DNA from: an uncultured Eubacteriales bacterium
GTDB lineage: Bacteria > Bacillota > Clostridia > Oscillospirales > CAG-272
Assembly (NCBI GenBank): GCA_900546635.1
Contig: URDS01000022.1
Location: 1 to 28,051, forward strand
Direction of reading: 5' to 3'
Length of the DNA stretch: 28,051 bases
How positions within the stretch are numbered: the stretch's first letter is position 1; every line of letters begins with the position of its first letter. Below are positions 1-7,747 of the stretch, in pieces. The translations under genes and the position numbers were made by a program. A model generated the notes under the pieces. The model was not told where the DNA came from and made no database searches. It was given only the letters and a program-made list of their open reading frames with translations.

Positions 1-70
1 TCAGAAAATGGCCCAGTTCGTGGATGAAGATCAGAAAGCCAAAAATGAGGATTGCAAAGAGAATATACAT
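1..70 (-). CDS. rseP: Site-2 protease RseP/M50 family, N-terminal 23 residues (runs off left edge)
   Basis: Reading leftward from an ATG at 68-70, the frame stays open to the window edge. It encodes a strongly hydrophobic first membrane segment that ends in the zinc-binding motif HELGH (residues 17-21, inside FIHELGHFL). This is the hallmark start of RseP/SpoIVFB-type intramembrane zinc metalloproteases, which cleave membrane-bound anti-sigma factors or precursor proteins within the bilayer. A ribosome binding site AAAGGTG lies 5 bases upstream on the minus strand (plus-strand CACCTTT, 76-82), so the start is well supported. Only 23 codons are in view, so length, PDZ domain and second metal motif cannot be checked. 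The neighbour is odd: the upstream side of this gene is the interior of dnaE. The identification rests on the HExxH motif placed just after the start in a hydrophobic helix, which is very characteristic. Confidence 0.85.
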   Translation of the reverse strand, partial: MYILFAILIFGFLIFIHELGHFL

Positions 71-1385
71 GAAATCACCTTTATTTCAAAAACCGCTCCC
101 GGGTATGGATGCGGGCGAGGCGGATGCGCTTTTTGAGGACATGGCCAGTTTTGCCAGCTATGCGTTTAATAAAAGTCATGCCGTTTCGTATGCGGTGCTG
201 ACCTATCAGACCGCTTTTTTGAAAGCGCATTATATGAGCGCGTATATGGCGGCGCTCTTAACCAGCGTGCTCGGTGATTTCGGAAAAACGGCGGAATATA
301 TCGCCGAATGCGCGAAAGCGAAAATCAAGGTGCTTCCGCCGGACATTAATGAAAGCATTACCGTGTTCGGCGCGCGGGAAAATCATATCCGCTTCGGTTT
401 GCTGGCGCTCAAAGGGGTCGGTCGGCAGTTTGTCGATCAGATTATCGCGGAGCGCACGGCGCGCGGTAAGTTTGTATCGTTTGAGGATTTCATTACCCGG
501 ATGGGGTCTTCCGATTTAAATAAGCGGCAGGTGGAAGCGTTGATTAAAAGCGGCGCGTTTGACGGTCTCGGCGTTTATCGGAGTCAATTGTTGGCTTCGT
601 ATGAAAAAATTATAGAAAATGCGCAGATGAAGAATCGGTTTGAAATCGAGGGGCAGTTTGATATTTTTTCAATGGCGGACAGCGGCGCGGCCGCACCGGT
701 AAAATTTGATTATCCGGATATACCGGAATTTACGCTGAAAGAAAAGCTGATGCTGGAAAAGGAAAGCTCCGGCATGTATTTTTCGGGACATTTGCTCAAC
801 GATTACGCGCATCACATTGAAAGTCTGCGCACCGATCGAATCGCGGATATTCTTTCCGCTTTTGAAGAAGAGACTTCCGAGGAATACCGGGACAAGCAAT
901 CGGTTTGCGTGGCGGCGATGGTGTCGAAAAAATCCGTAAAGTCCACAAGAAACGGGACAAACATGGCGTTCGTTACGCTGGAGGATAAAACCGGCGAAAT
1001 CGAGGCCGTGGTATTTTCCAAACAATATTTGCAGTTTGCGGATTTGCTGCTTTTGGAAACGCCTGTAGTCGTTTACGGAACCATCTCGGCACGGGATGAA
1101 GAAAAACCCAAGCTGATATTAAATACAGCGCAGCGACTGATTTCCAATGAGAATTTTCTTGCCGCCGAAAAAAGCCTTTACCTGCGCGTATCCTCTGTCG
1201 ATACGCCCGAAGCGGCGCAGGCCGTGGCGCTGCTTCGTCAAAACAGCGGTGATACGCCGGTTCTGTTTTACGAAATGAAAGCTAAGCGATACGTTAAAGC
1301 ATCGGGGATTCGCGCGCATGTGACGGAAGCGCTTTTGAACCAACTGGCCGGTCTTGTTGGCCGGCAGAATGTTGTGTTTCAATAA
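69..1385 (+). CDS. dnaE: DNA polymerase III alpha subunit, C-terminal part only (5'-truncated)
   Basis: From about base 99 the frame matches the last third of bacterial DnaE. It begins with the end of the fingers region (FASYAFNKSHA), continues with LKAHYM and the VLPPDINES block, then the helix-hairpin-helix segment around LLALKGVG (near 400-425), and ends with an OB-fold at about 890-1140 (AFVTLEDKTGEIEAVVF). It stops at 1385. About 430 residues are present, against roughly 1,150 for the family. The PHP domain and palm, including the catalytic aspartates, are absent. The 5' limit is not the window edge: bases 1-70 encode the start of another gene on the opposite strand. The ATG at 69 is the nearest in-frame methionine but has no convincing ribosome binding site, so a real start is doubtful. 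If the DNA is correct this is a non-catalytic remnant; otherwise it marks a misassembled junction. DnaE identity is certain, its integrity is not. Confidence 0.85.
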   Translation: MKSPLFQKPLPGMDAGEADALFEDMASFASYAFNKSHAVSYAVLTYQTAFLKAHYMSAYMAALLTSVLGDFGKTAEYIAECAKAKIKVLPPDINESITVFGARENHIRFGLLALKGVGRQFVDQIIAERTARGKFVSFEDFITRMGSSDLNKRQVEALIKSGAFDGLGVYRSQLLASYEKIIENAQMKNRFEIEGQFDIFSMADSGAAAPVKFDYPDIPEFTLKEKLMLEKESSGMYFSGHLLNDYAHHIESLRTDRIADILSAFEEETSEEYRDKQSVCVAAMVSKKSVKSTRNGTNMAFVTLEDKTGEIEAVVFSKQYLQFADLLLLETPVVVYGTISARDEEKPKLILNTAQRLISNENFLAAEKSLYLRVSSVDTPEAAQAVALLRQNSGDTPVLFYEMKAKRYVKASGIRAHVTEALLNQLAGLVGRQNVVFQ

Positions 1386-1391
1386 AACGTG

Positions 1392-1775
1392 TCAGCTTGT
1401 AAAGTCCGTGATAATATCGGAAAGTTCCGAAAATGCGAAAATATCGATTCCTTTTTTCAAAGCGATCCGATCCGCAGTCGGCAGCGTGGAGACATAGACA
1501 TCCACAATGTCGATCAAAATTTCGCTTTTTGCATCGTATATCCCGATTTTGCCGCCGCATTCGTAAAGACGGTAGATTGCGTCGGTGGCGATCATCGGTG
1601 CGGAAGCATGCGTGATTTTGCTTTGGCTTGTTATATTTTCAAGCTGTGTTCGGATATCCCGGATTGCGCAGTGTGTCAGAATCGCGTATATACCGGCGAT
1701 GATTCCGATCAGGGCGAGGGAAGAAATTACAGTCCAGGTGATTAAATTTTTCTTATCTGGTAATTTTATTTTCAT
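1392..1775 (-). CDS. Small membrane-anchored protein with BofC C-terminal-like domain
   Basis: This encodes 127 residues. The start chosen is the ATG at 1775, with AAGGA 8 bases upstream; an ATG two codons earlier lies too close to that site. After a short basic N-terminus there is one membrane segment (about residues 9-33, rich in I, L, A). A linker follows, then a C-terminal domain of about 60 residues with YRLYECGGKIGIYD and DVYVSTLPTADR, ending ELSDIITDFTS. The pattern YxxxxxxGKIxVY...DVYVSTLPxxDRxxLxxGI...L...DYTS is what I know from the BofC C-terminal family, whose Bacillus member controls a sporulation checkpoint protease in the forespore intermembrane space. Here the BofC N-terminal domain is missing and a membrane anchor replaces the signal peptide, so the function need not be the same. 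It is convergent with dnaE (6 bases apart) and divergent from the penicillin-binding protein. Confidence 0.6.
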   Translation of the reverse strand: MKIKLPDKKNLITWTVISSLALIGIIAGIYAILTHCAIRDIRTQLENITSQSKITHASAPMIATDAIYRLYECGGKIGIYDAKSEILIDIVDVYVSTLPTADRIALKKGIDIFAFSELSDIITDFTS

Positions 1776-1878
1776 AAGCATATTCCTTACTTGTACGTTC
1801 GGTTGCAATTATTATTTGCAGCCTTTGGCAATCTGATTCGGTTTTAGTTGCATTCCGATGATAAAAAAGAGGTTTGTT

Positions 1879-4527
1879 GTGAAAAAAAAGGCAAATACGT
1901 CAACCCAGTTAAAGATTGGCAATTTCAAAAAAGAAAAGACGTCTACCAGGCGCACTCTGTCCAAAGTGGGAAAAGTGTTCGGGTATATTTTCAGCGCGCT
2001 GTTAACGGTTATTCTCGTCTGTTTTATTACCGGCATTATTGTCGGCTGTGTATTTTCGATCTATGTGCGAAATTATATTGATCCGACGATAGATGAAACG
2101 CTTTTGATTACCGGCGCCGGTGAACAGACTACAAAAATCTATTATTATGATTTCACCGACCGTACCAACCGGGTGGGAACCGCTGTCGAGATGGAAGAAG
2201 CGCGAATTTACGGTACGGAGAACAGTCTTTGGGCTTCGTACGATGAAATTCCGTATTATTTGCGGGAAGCATTTATCTCGATTGAGGATAAACGCTTTTG
2301 GAAACACAAGGGCGTAGACTGGATTCGTACCGGCGGTGCGTTTTTGGATTTCTTTTTCGGTGAATCCTCATACGGCGGCTCGACGATCACGCAGCAGCTG
2401 ATAAAAAATCTGACCGGAAACGATGAGGCTACGATTCAGAGAAAAGTGCAGGAGATTTTGTGCGCGCTGAACCTGGAAAAGAGTAAAAGCAAGGATGAGA
2501 TATTGGAACTGTATTTAAATATTGTCCCGCTGTCTCAAAGCTGTAAAGGCGTACGCGCGGCGGCGGAAACGTATTTCGGCAAGGAGCTTAGCGAATTGAC
2601 CCTCGCAGAGTGTGCCGCGCTGGCTTCGATCACGAAGTATCCGACAAAATATGATCCGATTCAGAACCCGGAAAACAATAAAAAGCGCCGAATCGATGTA
2701 CTCTGGGAAATGTATGAGCAGGGAAAGATTTCGGAGGCGGAGTATGAGGCTGCGGCGGCGGAAGAGCTTGTGCTTCGCGACACGAATGTGGATGAGGAAG
2801 AGGAGTACAGCGATTCCGACAATGTAAATTCATGGTATATTGATACCGTGATTTGCGATGTGCGCGATGATTTGATGGAAAAATATAATATCACCAAGGA
2901 AATCGCGAGCAATTTAATCACTTCCGGCGGCCTCAGCATCTATACGCTGATGGATCCGGAGGTGCAGCGCGTCATGGAGGAAGTTTATCTGAATGATGAA
3001 AATTTCCCCGCAAATACCGGTGGGATTCCAGCGGAATCGGCTATGGCGGTGATTGATCCGTATACCGGCGATTTGCTTGGCGTTATCGGTTCGAGGGGAG
3101 AAAAGCGCGGCAATTTGATATTGAATTATGCCACGCAGACAAAGCGCGCGCCGGGTTCGTCGCTCAAACCGCTCTCGGTTTACGCACCGGCGCTTGAAGA
3201 AGGAATTATCACGTACGGCAGTGTATATGATGATACGCCGCTTTGGTTCAACGGCACCGAACCGTATCCGCATAACCTGCCGGATGTATATAAAGGTTTG
3301 ACGACGATCAACAGTGCGGTGGAGCGTTCGGTCAATACAGTTGCCATGAAAGTTCTTGAGGATTTGACCATCGACGTTTCGTTTGATTATTTGGTGAACC
3401 GACTCGGCTTTGATTATCTGGTGGATTATGCGGAGGACAGCAGCGGACGGGGGTATACCGACAAGGGACTTGCCGCACTTGCGCTCGGACAGCTTAATTA
3501 CGGCGTCACGGTTCGGGATCTGGCGGCAGCGTACACTGCGTTTACCACGAACGGTGTATTTTACGACAGTCATTCGTATCTTTACGTTTATGACAGCACC
3601 GGAAATCTGCTGCTTTCCAATGACAATGCCGGCGAAATTGTTTTCAGCGAGCAGACCGCGTATATTATGACGAAAATGCTGCAAAATGTCATGAATAACG
3701 GTACAGGCCGCAGCGTCACGCTTCGGAATTCGGTAGATGTGGCCGGTAAAACCGGTACGGCGGGCAATGACTATGACCGTTGGTTTGTGGGCTATACGCC
3801 GTATTATATCGGTGCGGTTTGGTATGGCTATTCGTATCCGAAATCGCTCAGCAATCTTGCACAAAATCCGTCAAACACGATTTTTGATCTTGTCATGACC
3901 GAATTGCATAAAGATATTTTGGAGGAGGCTAAAAACGGAGGCGCTCCGCTGAAATCCTTTGATGACAATCGCCCGTCGGATGTCATTATGGCAACTTACT
4001 GCAAAGATTCGGGCAAACTTCTGACCGATGCCTGCCGGCTGGATCCGCGCGGTAGCCGTGCGGAAACAGGATATTTTACGGTATCGAGTGTACCGCAGGG
4101 GTATTGCGATACGCATGTGATTGTAAATTACGATGCTTCTACAAATGCATACGCGCATGAATATACGCTCCCCGAAAACAAATATCAGGTTTCGCTTATC
4201 CGTGAGAATACACGGGCTTTCTCGGCGCAGATTTATGTTGAGGATGCGCAGTATGTCTATCGGAATTTGCCGTCCGGAGTGCGTCCGGGCGGGTATTGGG
4301 GCGTGCCGTATTTCATCAATACGATTCCGGAAGGCACCTACGTCGGTATGACGAATTTAAAGGGCGGCCGGCAGTTTAATTCTTTCAGTTATGAGAATTA
4401 TGATTTTTCAAAATTTGATGCGCCGGTGACCACATCCGACAGCGGCGCCGAAGAATCGGGTGTTTCTCCGCCCGAAACGCTTCCGCCTGAGGAAACGGAC
4501 GATACGGCTTATGAAGATGAACCGTAA
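1879..4527 (+). CDS. Class A penicillin-binding protein (bifunctional transglycosylase/transpeptidase, PBP1A type)
   Basis: This encodes 882 residues that polymerise and cross-link peptidoglycan on the outer face of the membrane. The start is set at GTG 1879, which has AAGAGG 6 bases upstream; the in-frame ATG at 1858 has no such site. A basic cytoplasmic tail (about residues 1-35) precedes one membrane segment (about 37-65). The glycosyltransferase domain (about 115-290) contains IEDKRFWKHKG with the catalytic glutamate near residue 136, and GGSTITQQLIKN. The transpeptidase domain carries the SxxK motif SSLK (Ser427, Lys430), the SVN motif in VERSVNTVAMK, and KTGTA at 624-628. A C-terminal extension ends in a Pro/Glu/Asp-rich tail (PPETLPPEE). 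All catalytic motifs are present, so an active enzyme is expected. It is apparently monocistronic, with a separate promoter just downstream for the next gene. Confidence 0.95.
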   Translation: MKKKANTSTQLKIGNFKKEKTSTRRTLSKVGKVFGYIFSALLTVILVCFITGIIVGCVFSIYVRNYIDPTIDETLLITGAGEQTTKIYYYDFTDRTNRVGTAVEMEEARIYGTENSLWASYDEIPYYLREAFISIEDKRFWKHKGVDWIRTGGAFLDFFFGESSYGGSTITQQLIKNLTGNDEATIQRKVQEILCALNLEKSKSKDEILELYLNIVPLSQSCKGVRAAAETYFGKELSELTLAECAALASITKYPTKYDPIQNPENNKKRRIDVLWEMYEQGKISEAEYEAAAAEELVLRDTNVDEEEEYSDSDNVNSWYIDTVICDVRDDLMEKYNITKEIASNLITSGGLSIYTLMDPEVQRVMEEVYLNDENFPANTGGIPAESAMAVIDPYTGDLLGVIGSRGEKRGNLILNYATQTKRAPGSSLKPLSVYAPALEEGIITYGSVYDDTPLWFNGTEPYPHNLPDVYKGLTTINSAVERSVNTVAMKVLEDLTIDVSFDYLVNRLGFDYLVDYAEDSSGRGYTDKGLAALALGQLNYGVTVRDLAAAYTAFTTNGVFYDSHSYLYVYDSTGNLLLSNDNAGEIVFSEQTAYIMTKMLQNVMNNGTGRSVTLRNSVDVAGKTGTAGNDYDRWFVGYTPYYIGAVWYGYSYPKSLSNLAQNPSNTIFDLVMTELHKDILEEAKNGGAPLKSFDDNRPSDVIMATYCKDSGKLLTDACRLDPRGSRAETGYFTVSSVPQGYCDTHVIVNYDASTNAYAHEYTLPENKYQVSLIRENTRAFSAQIYVEDAQYVYRNLPSGVRPGGYWGVPYFINTIPEGTYVGMTNLKGGRQFNSFSYENYDFSKFDAPVTTSDSGAEESGVSPPETLPPEETDDTAYEDEP

Positions 4528-4563
4528 AGCTGATTTTTCCGTGTGTGAAAATAATAAAGAATA

Positions 4564-4596
4564 ATTGCATATTTTATTGACAACGATTGCATATTT
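4564..4596 (+). repeat. Pair of 11-bp direct repeats overlapping a promoter
   Basis: ATTGCATATTT occurs at 4564-4574 and again at 4586-4596, 22 bp apart start to start (about two helical turns). The first copy lies immediately upstream of the -35 box and the second lies inside the spacer. The same-face spacing suggests an operator for a protein that binds tandem sites, which is inference. Confidence 0.5.
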
Positions 4597-4605
4597 AAGT
4601 ATAAT
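4577..4605 (+). promoter_or_regulatory. Consensus sigma-A promoter of the HPr-like gene
   Basis: TTGACA at 4577-4582 and TATAAT at 4600-4605 are separated by 17 bases, a perfect match to the vegetative consensus. The expected start near 4612 gives a leader of about 27 bases before the HPr-like gene. Confidence 0.88.
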
Positions 4606-4638
4606 AAGTATGGAATCTTAAAGAAAGGAAGCATGGTC

Positions 4639-4869
4639 ATGAAATCTTTTTATATTAAGCTTTTAACGATTGAAGATATTCGCAAATTTGTGGATATTGT
4701 CACCAGACAGGACTTTGATATCGATCTTTCTTCGGGGCGGTATGTTGTGGATGCAAAGTCGATCATGGGTATTTTCAGCTTGGATCTTATGAATAAGATT
4801 TTGCTTACGGCCCATTCCGACAATACTGAAAAACTGGAAGAGGAACTTGCAAAATTCATTGTTGAATGA
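4639..4869 (+). CDS. HPr-like protein lacking the phosphoryl-carrier histidine
   Basis: This encodes 76 residues. ATG 4639 is preferred because AGGA (4626-4629) lies 9 bases away; ATG 4633 is only 3 bases from it. The C-terminal half carries the HPr signature VDAKSIMGIFSLDL, in which the serine (residue 41) corresponds to HPr Ser46, the target of HPr kinase in Firmicutes. The N-terminal segment where HPr has GLHARPA with His15 reads TIEDIRKF instead, so phosphotransfer from enzyme I is not possible. This combination is reminiscent of Bacillus Crh, a regulatory HPr paralogue without His15. Such small HPr-like proteins are common in Clostridia and their role is not established to my knowledge. 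The gene has its own consensus promoter and a terminator-like hairpin behind it; purB follows. Confidence 0.75.
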   Translation: MKSFYIKLLTIEDIRKFVDIVTRQDFDIDLSSGRYVVDAKSIMGIFSLDLMNKILLTAHSDNTEKLEEELAKFIVE

Positions 4870-4925
4870 TTTGCATGTCTTTTGTCAGGGCGGGTTGACC
4901 CTACGCAAAAATCATATAAATGTTT

Positions 4926-4961
4926 GGGCACCCTTTTATCTGAGGGTGCCCTTATACTTTT
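4926..4961 (+). terminator. Hairpin between the HPr-like gene and purB, probable terminator
   Basis: GGGCACCC (4926-4933) and GGGTGCCC (4944-4951) form a perfect 8-bp stem with a 10-base loop, followed by TTATACTTTT. The T tract is interrupted, so termination may be partial and allow read-through into purB, whose ribosome binding site starts directly after it. Confidence 0.6.
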
Positions 4962-4972
4962 AAGGAGTCGTT

Positions 4973-6409
4973 ATGATGTCGGAAAAAGAAAAGTATATTT
5001 CTCCGTTTGGCACCAGATACGCCAGTCGCGAAATGCAGTATCTTTTTTCTGAGGAGAAAAAGTTTCGTACCTGGCGAAAGCTTTGGATCGCGCTTGCGCG
5101 CGCCGAGCAAATGCTTGGGCTGGAAATTACCGATGCGCAGATTTCGGAAATGACTGCAAATGCGGAAAATATCAATTACGAAGTGGCCGAAGCGCGCGAA
5201 GCGGAAGTGCGCCATGACGTGATGTCGCATGTGTATGCTTACGGGAAGCAGTGCCCGGCGGCCGAGCCGATTATACATCTCGGTGCAACGTCCTGCTATG
5301 TGGGGGATAACACCGATTTAATCATTATGCGGGAAGCTTCCGAATTGATTTTAAAGAAAGCGGCTCAGGTGCTGAAAAATCTGTGTGATTTTGCCGATCG
5401 GTATAAATCCATGCCGTGTCTGGCGTATACGCATCTGCAGCCGGCACAGTTGACGACGGTCGGGAAGCGCGCGACGCTTTGGGCAAATGAACTTGCTATG
5501 GATATGACCGAGCTTGAGCATCAAATTGAAAAGCTTCGATTGCTTGGTTCCAAGGGAACGACCGGTACGCAGGCCAGTTTTATGGAACTGTTTGACGGCG
5601 ATGAGGAAAAGGTAAAACGGCTGGATCGGTTAATTGCCGAGCAAATGGGCTTTGAGGGCTGTGTTGCGGTTTCCGGACAAACGTATTCCAGAAAAGTAGA
5701 TGCATATTTTCTCGCGGTGCTTTCGGGTTTTGCGCAGAGTGCATGTAAATTTGCCAATGATTTGCGAATCCTTCAGTCTTTTGAAGAAATGGAGGAACCG
5801 TTTGAACAAAATCAGATCGGTTCTTCGGCGATGCCTTATAAGCGCAATCCCATGCGCTGTGAGCGTATATGCGCGCTTGCAAGATATGTGATCGCCGATT
5901 CGGTCAATCCGGCGTATACCGCGTCTGTTCAGTGGTTTGAGCGTACGCTTGACGACAGCGCGAATAAACGTATCAGTGTGGCTGAGGCTTTTTTGGCTGT
6001 GGATTCGATTTTAAATATTTATATCAATGTGACGGGCGGCCTTGTCGTATATGATAAAGTGATCGGCCGGCGTGTGATGGAAAAGCTGCCTTTTATGGCG
6101 ACTGAAAATATCATGATGAAATCGGTGAAAAACGGGGGCAACCGCCAGGAACTGCACGAGCGTTTGCGCGTACATTCTCATGCGGCTGCGGCGAAGGTTA
6201 AGCTTGAGGGCGGTACTAACGATTTGATTGAGCGAATCGAAAGGGATCCGGCGTTTCCGATTACCCGAACAGAGATAGAGGCGGAGCTTTCGCCTGCGCG
6301 CTATATCGGACGCTGCCCGTCTCAGGTGACGGAATTTATCAAAGAGGTCGCAACTCCTTTGATTGAAAAATATTGCACGGAAGAAATTGCGGCCGAACTC
6401 AGAGTATGA
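4973..6409 (+). CDS. purB: Adenylosuccinate lyase
   Basis: This encodes 478 residues from ATG 4973; ATG 4976 is equally placed behind AAGGAG (4962-4967). The cytoplasmic enzyme cleaves fumarate from SAICAR in IMP synthesis and from adenylosuccinate in AMP synthesis. It belongs to the fumarase/aspartase superfamily. The signature GSSAMPYKRNPM of the mobile catalytic loop is at about residues 282-293, and HLGATSCYVGDNTD (about 102-115) matches the conserved substrate-binding block. The N-terminus (SPFGTRYASREMQYLFS followed by KFRTWRKLW) resembles the longer, animal-like ADSL subgroup found in many Clostridia rather than the shorter Bacillus PurB. It is followed by purA after 13 bases, so one mRNA makes both enzymes around adenylosuccinate. 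No G-box or purine riboswitch was seen upstream. Confidence 0.97.
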   Translation: MMSEKEKYISPFGTRYASREMQYLFSEEKKFRTWRKLWIALARAEQMLGLEITDAQISEMTANAENINYEVAEAREAEVRHDVMSHVYAYGKQCPAAEPIIHLGATSCYVGDNTDLIIMREASELILKKAAQVLKNLCDFADRYKSMPCLAYTHLQPAQLTTVGKRATLWANELAMDMTELEHQIEKLRLLGSKGTTGTQASFMELFDGDEEKVKRLDRLIAEQMGFEGCVAVSGQTYSRKVDAYFLAVLSGFAQSACKFANDLRILQSFEEMEEPFEQNQIGSSAMPYKRNPMRCERICALARYVIADSVNPAYTASVQWFERTLDDSANKRISVAEAFLAVDSILNIYINVTGGLVVYDKVIGRRVMEKLPFMATENIMMKSVKNGGNRQELHERLRVHSHAAAAKVKLEGGTNDLIERIERDPAFPITRTEIEAELSPARYIGRCPSQVTEFIKEVATPLIEKYCTEEIAAELRV

Positions 6410-6422
6410 CGGAGGAATGAAC

Positions 6423-7721
6423 ATGAGAGAACAACAGAGCAAGCTTACGGCCATTGTCGGCATTAATTGGGGCGATGAGGGAAAGGGCAGAATGGTCGAT
6501 CTGCTTTCCGAAACGTATGATGTGATTATTCGCTATCAGGGCGGTAACAATGCCGGACATACAGTGGTCAACGATAAGGGCAAATTCATATTGAATCTGC
6601 TTCCCTCCGGCATTCTCCGCTCAACGACTGTCAATGTAATGGGCAACGGTATGGTCATTGATCTGGAGCATTTGGTCAAGGAGATCAAAAGTCTGACCGA
6701 TAAAGGAATCCAAATCACGCCGGAGCATCTTAAAATCAGTGAAAAAGCCGTCATCTGTATGCCGTATCACAAGTTGCTTGACTGTCTTGAGGAAGATCGG
6801 CTCGGCGATGCAAAGTTCGGTTCAACACGCCGCGGAATCGGTCCCGTGTATGGCGATAAATACATGAAAAAAGTTCTGCGTATGGGCGACTTGTTTGAGT
6901 CTGAGGCCTATCTGAAAGAGCGGCTTTCCGGAATACTGGAATGGCGCAATTTGATGATCCATAACGGATATGGGGCTGAAACCGTTCGTGCGGAGGATAT
7001 GTATGCGTGGCTGCGCGAATACGGCGATGCGCTGAAACCCTATATATGCGACGTTACCGCGTATCTGACGGAAGCGATAAAAGACGGTAAAAAAATCATG
7101 TTTGAAGCGCAGCTTGGCGCACTGCGCGATATTGATTTCGGTATTTTTCCGTATACGTCCTCGTCTTCGACAATCGCGGCTTACGCACCGGTCGGCGCGG
7201 GCATTCCTTTTGCCAAGCTTGACGGTACAATCGGTGTTATTAAAGCGTATTCCAGTTGCGTCGGAGAGGGACCTTTTACCTGCGAAATGTTTGGAGAAGA
7301 GGCGGACACGCTTCGCGAGGCAGGCGGTGAATACGGCGCTGCAACCGGCAGACCGCGCCGTGTCGGCGGATTTGACGTTCCGGCTTCCAAATACGGATGC
7401 CTTATGCAGGGCGCTACAGAGCTTGCGCTGACCAAACTCGACGTGCTTTCTTACTTTGAAAAAATTCCCGTTTGCGTCGGATATGAGGTCGATGGAAAAG
7501 TTTATACTGATTTTATGACCGGGGATAAGCTGAATCGGGCAAAGCCCGTATATACGTATGTTGACGGCTTTCACTGCGATATTTCCGGCTGCCGCAAGGT
7601 TTCGGATCTGCCGAAAGCGGCTTATGAATACATTAAATATATTGAAAAAGCAGTCGGTGTTCCGGTTACGTATGTGTCCGTAGGGGCAGATCGTGACGCA
7701 TGTATCAAAATGTACGAATAG
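6423..7721 (+). CDS. purA: Adenylosuccinate synthetase
   Basis: This encodes 432 residues. It joins IMP and aspartate at the cost of GTP to give adenylosuccinate, the first committed step to AMP; PurB then completes the pathway. ATG 6423 has GGAGG (6411-6415) 7 bases upstream; the ATG at 6417 touches the site and was not chosen. The P-loop-like element WGDEGKG (about residues 16-22) holds the catalytic Asp. GGNNAGHT and NGMVID follow in the expected order, then GIGPVYGDKYMKKVLR. TGRPRRVGGFD near 300 contains the arginine-rich loop that contacts IMP and GTP. Length and motif order are normal for bacterial PurA. It sits 13 bases after purB and 26 bases before the HAD phosphatase gene, indicating one operon. 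Confidence 0.97.
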   Translation: MREQQSKLTAIVGINWGDEGKGRMVDLLSETYDVIIRYQGGNNAGHTVVNDKGKFILNLLPSGILRSTTVNVMGNGMVIDLEHLVKEIKSLTDKGIQITPEHLKISEKAVICMPYHKLLDCLEEDRLGDAKFGSTRRGIGPVYGDKYMKKVLRMGDLFESEAYLKERLSGILEWRNLMIHNGYGAETVRAEDMYAWLREYGDALKPYICDVTAYLTEAIKDGKKIMFEAQLGALRDIDFGIFPYTSSSSTIAAYAPVGAGIPFAKLDGTIGVIKAYSSCVGEGPFTCEMFGEEADTLREAGGEYGAATGRPRRVGGFDVPASKYGCLMQGATELALTKLDVLSYFEKIPVCVGYEVDGKVYTDFMTGDKLNRAKPVYTYVDGFHCDISGCRKVSDLPKAAYEYIKYIEKAVGVPVTYVSVGADRDACIKMYE

Positions 7722-7747
7722 GCCGGAGCCGTTTGCAGGGAGAAGCC

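Noticed and set aside
1..68. Plus-strand start of dnaE at ATG 24
   Set aside because: The residues before about base 84 do not resemble DnaE and the same DNA encodes the start of an M50 protease on the other strand with a good ribosome binding site.
2914..3864. Minus-strand open frame of 316 codons opposite the penicillin-binding protein
   Set aside because: It is a mirror of the PBP transpeptidase region, rich in Arg and Ile, with no recognisable motif; the plus strand is a certain gene.
6822..7574. Minus-strand open frame of 250 codons opposite purA
   Set aside because: Antisense shadow of a highly conserved enzyme gene; no family resemblance.
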